NCBI GenBank assembly: GCA_036005065.1
Contig: DASYQW010000197.1
Span: 37,893 to 101,892 of the forward strand
Source of the DNA: Candidatus Methylomirabilota bacterium
GTDB lineage: Bacteria; Methylomirabilota; Methylomirabilia; Rokubacteriales; DASRDR01
Direction: 5' to 3'
DNA length: 64,000 nucleotides
The notes beneath the pieces were generated by a model. The model worked only from the letters and a program-made list of their open reading frames with translations, searched no databases and had not been told where the DNA came from. Position numbers and translations under genes: made by a program. This document shows positions 63,824-64,000 of this stretch, one piece after another. Every line of letters begins with the position of its first letter. Position 1 is the first letter of the stretch.

Positions 63824-64000
63824 ATGGAGGCGCCGAAGCCGCAGCGCCCGCTGCCCCGGGCGCGAAACCACTCCGGGAACCGACAGTCCCGGGCCGGTCC
63901 GACCTCGCCCGACCGCCGGGCCGCGTTCGACGTCGTGGCGCTGGCGGCCTCGGCCGGGGGACTGAAGGCCCTGAGCCGTCTCCTGGCCGCGCTTCCCCAC
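63824..64000 (+). CDS. CheB-type methylesterase-domain protein (partial, N-terminus)
   Basis: The frame runs off the window after 59 residues. A basic, disordered leader of about 33 residues precedes FDVVALAASAGGLKALSRLL, the start of a CheB methylesterase domain with its nucleophile serine (about S43 in ASAGG). There is no receiver domain before it, so it is either a CheB lacking REC or the head of a CheB-CheR fusion sensor. GGGAGAG precedes the ATG. The rest of the gene lies beyond the window. Confidence 0.8.
   Translation, partial: MEAPKPQRPLPRARNHSGNRQSRAGPTSPDRRAAFDVVALAASAGGLKALSRLLAALPH

Overview
The window is a 64 kb stretch of high-GC chromosome. Coding is dense, third codon positions are mostly G or C, GTG and TTG starts are common, and start/stop overlaps are frequent. 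Gene order and content (ribosomal, IF2 and purine operons next to TRAP, LLM-monooxygenase and acyl-CoA-ligase genes) suit a soil or subsurface bacterium such as Candidatus Rokubacteria/Methylomirabilota. That placement is an inference; no marker gene was compared. No rRNA, tRNA, CRISPR array, transposase or prophage gene was recognised.

Positions 1-31,000 are housekeeping. The tail of an aminotransferase-like gene is followed by a membrane protein, nth, rplM-rpsI (with its own promoter and a strong terminator), argC-argJ, rpsB-tsf, pyrH-frr-uppS-cdsA, dxr-rseP-ispG, a thioredoxin-like ferredoxin, proS, rimP-nusA-ylxR-infB-ylxP-rbfA-nrnA-truB-ribF, rpsO-pnp and an M16 peptidase. Translation, RNA processing, pyrimidine, isoprenoid and lipid precursor genes are therefore strung together on the plus strand.

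Positions 28,960-38,770 hold most of de novo purine synthesis: purB-purS, then purQ-purL-purF-purM-purN and purH. purD-purE lie 13.5 kb further on (52,334-54,156). Between them is an accessory region. It holds two small unknown proteins, the C-terminal remnant of a D-threonine-aldolase-like gene, a CinA homologue with a degenerate amidohydrolase motif, a DUF5674 pair, a YgiN-like monooxygenase, an NTF2-like protein, an acyl-CoA ligase, an SDR, a TRAP transporter, an LLM flavin monooxygenase, a cupin, Ku, and a MerR-TPR fusion.

Positions 54,200-64,000 carry a TsaC/Sua5-type gene, an M28 peptidase, mobA, an unknown gene translationally coupled to a fatty-acyl-AMP ligase, a 46-aa basic ORF, thiI, an orphan NtrC-type regulator, an archaeal-type phosphoglycerate mutase and the start of a CheB-like protein.

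The most distinctive feature that genes do not explain is a family of about ten intergenic elements of 80-140 bp. Each has a TGTCGGAGTAA end box (missing in two copies), a GC stem-loop built on CGGCGGCTTTGCCGCCG, and a second large stem-loop at the end nearest a gene. The second stem-loop comes in two interchangeable types. A related hairpin family follows argJ and tsf. The regulator gene at 60,709-62,052 is bracketed by an inverted pair of the most similar copies.
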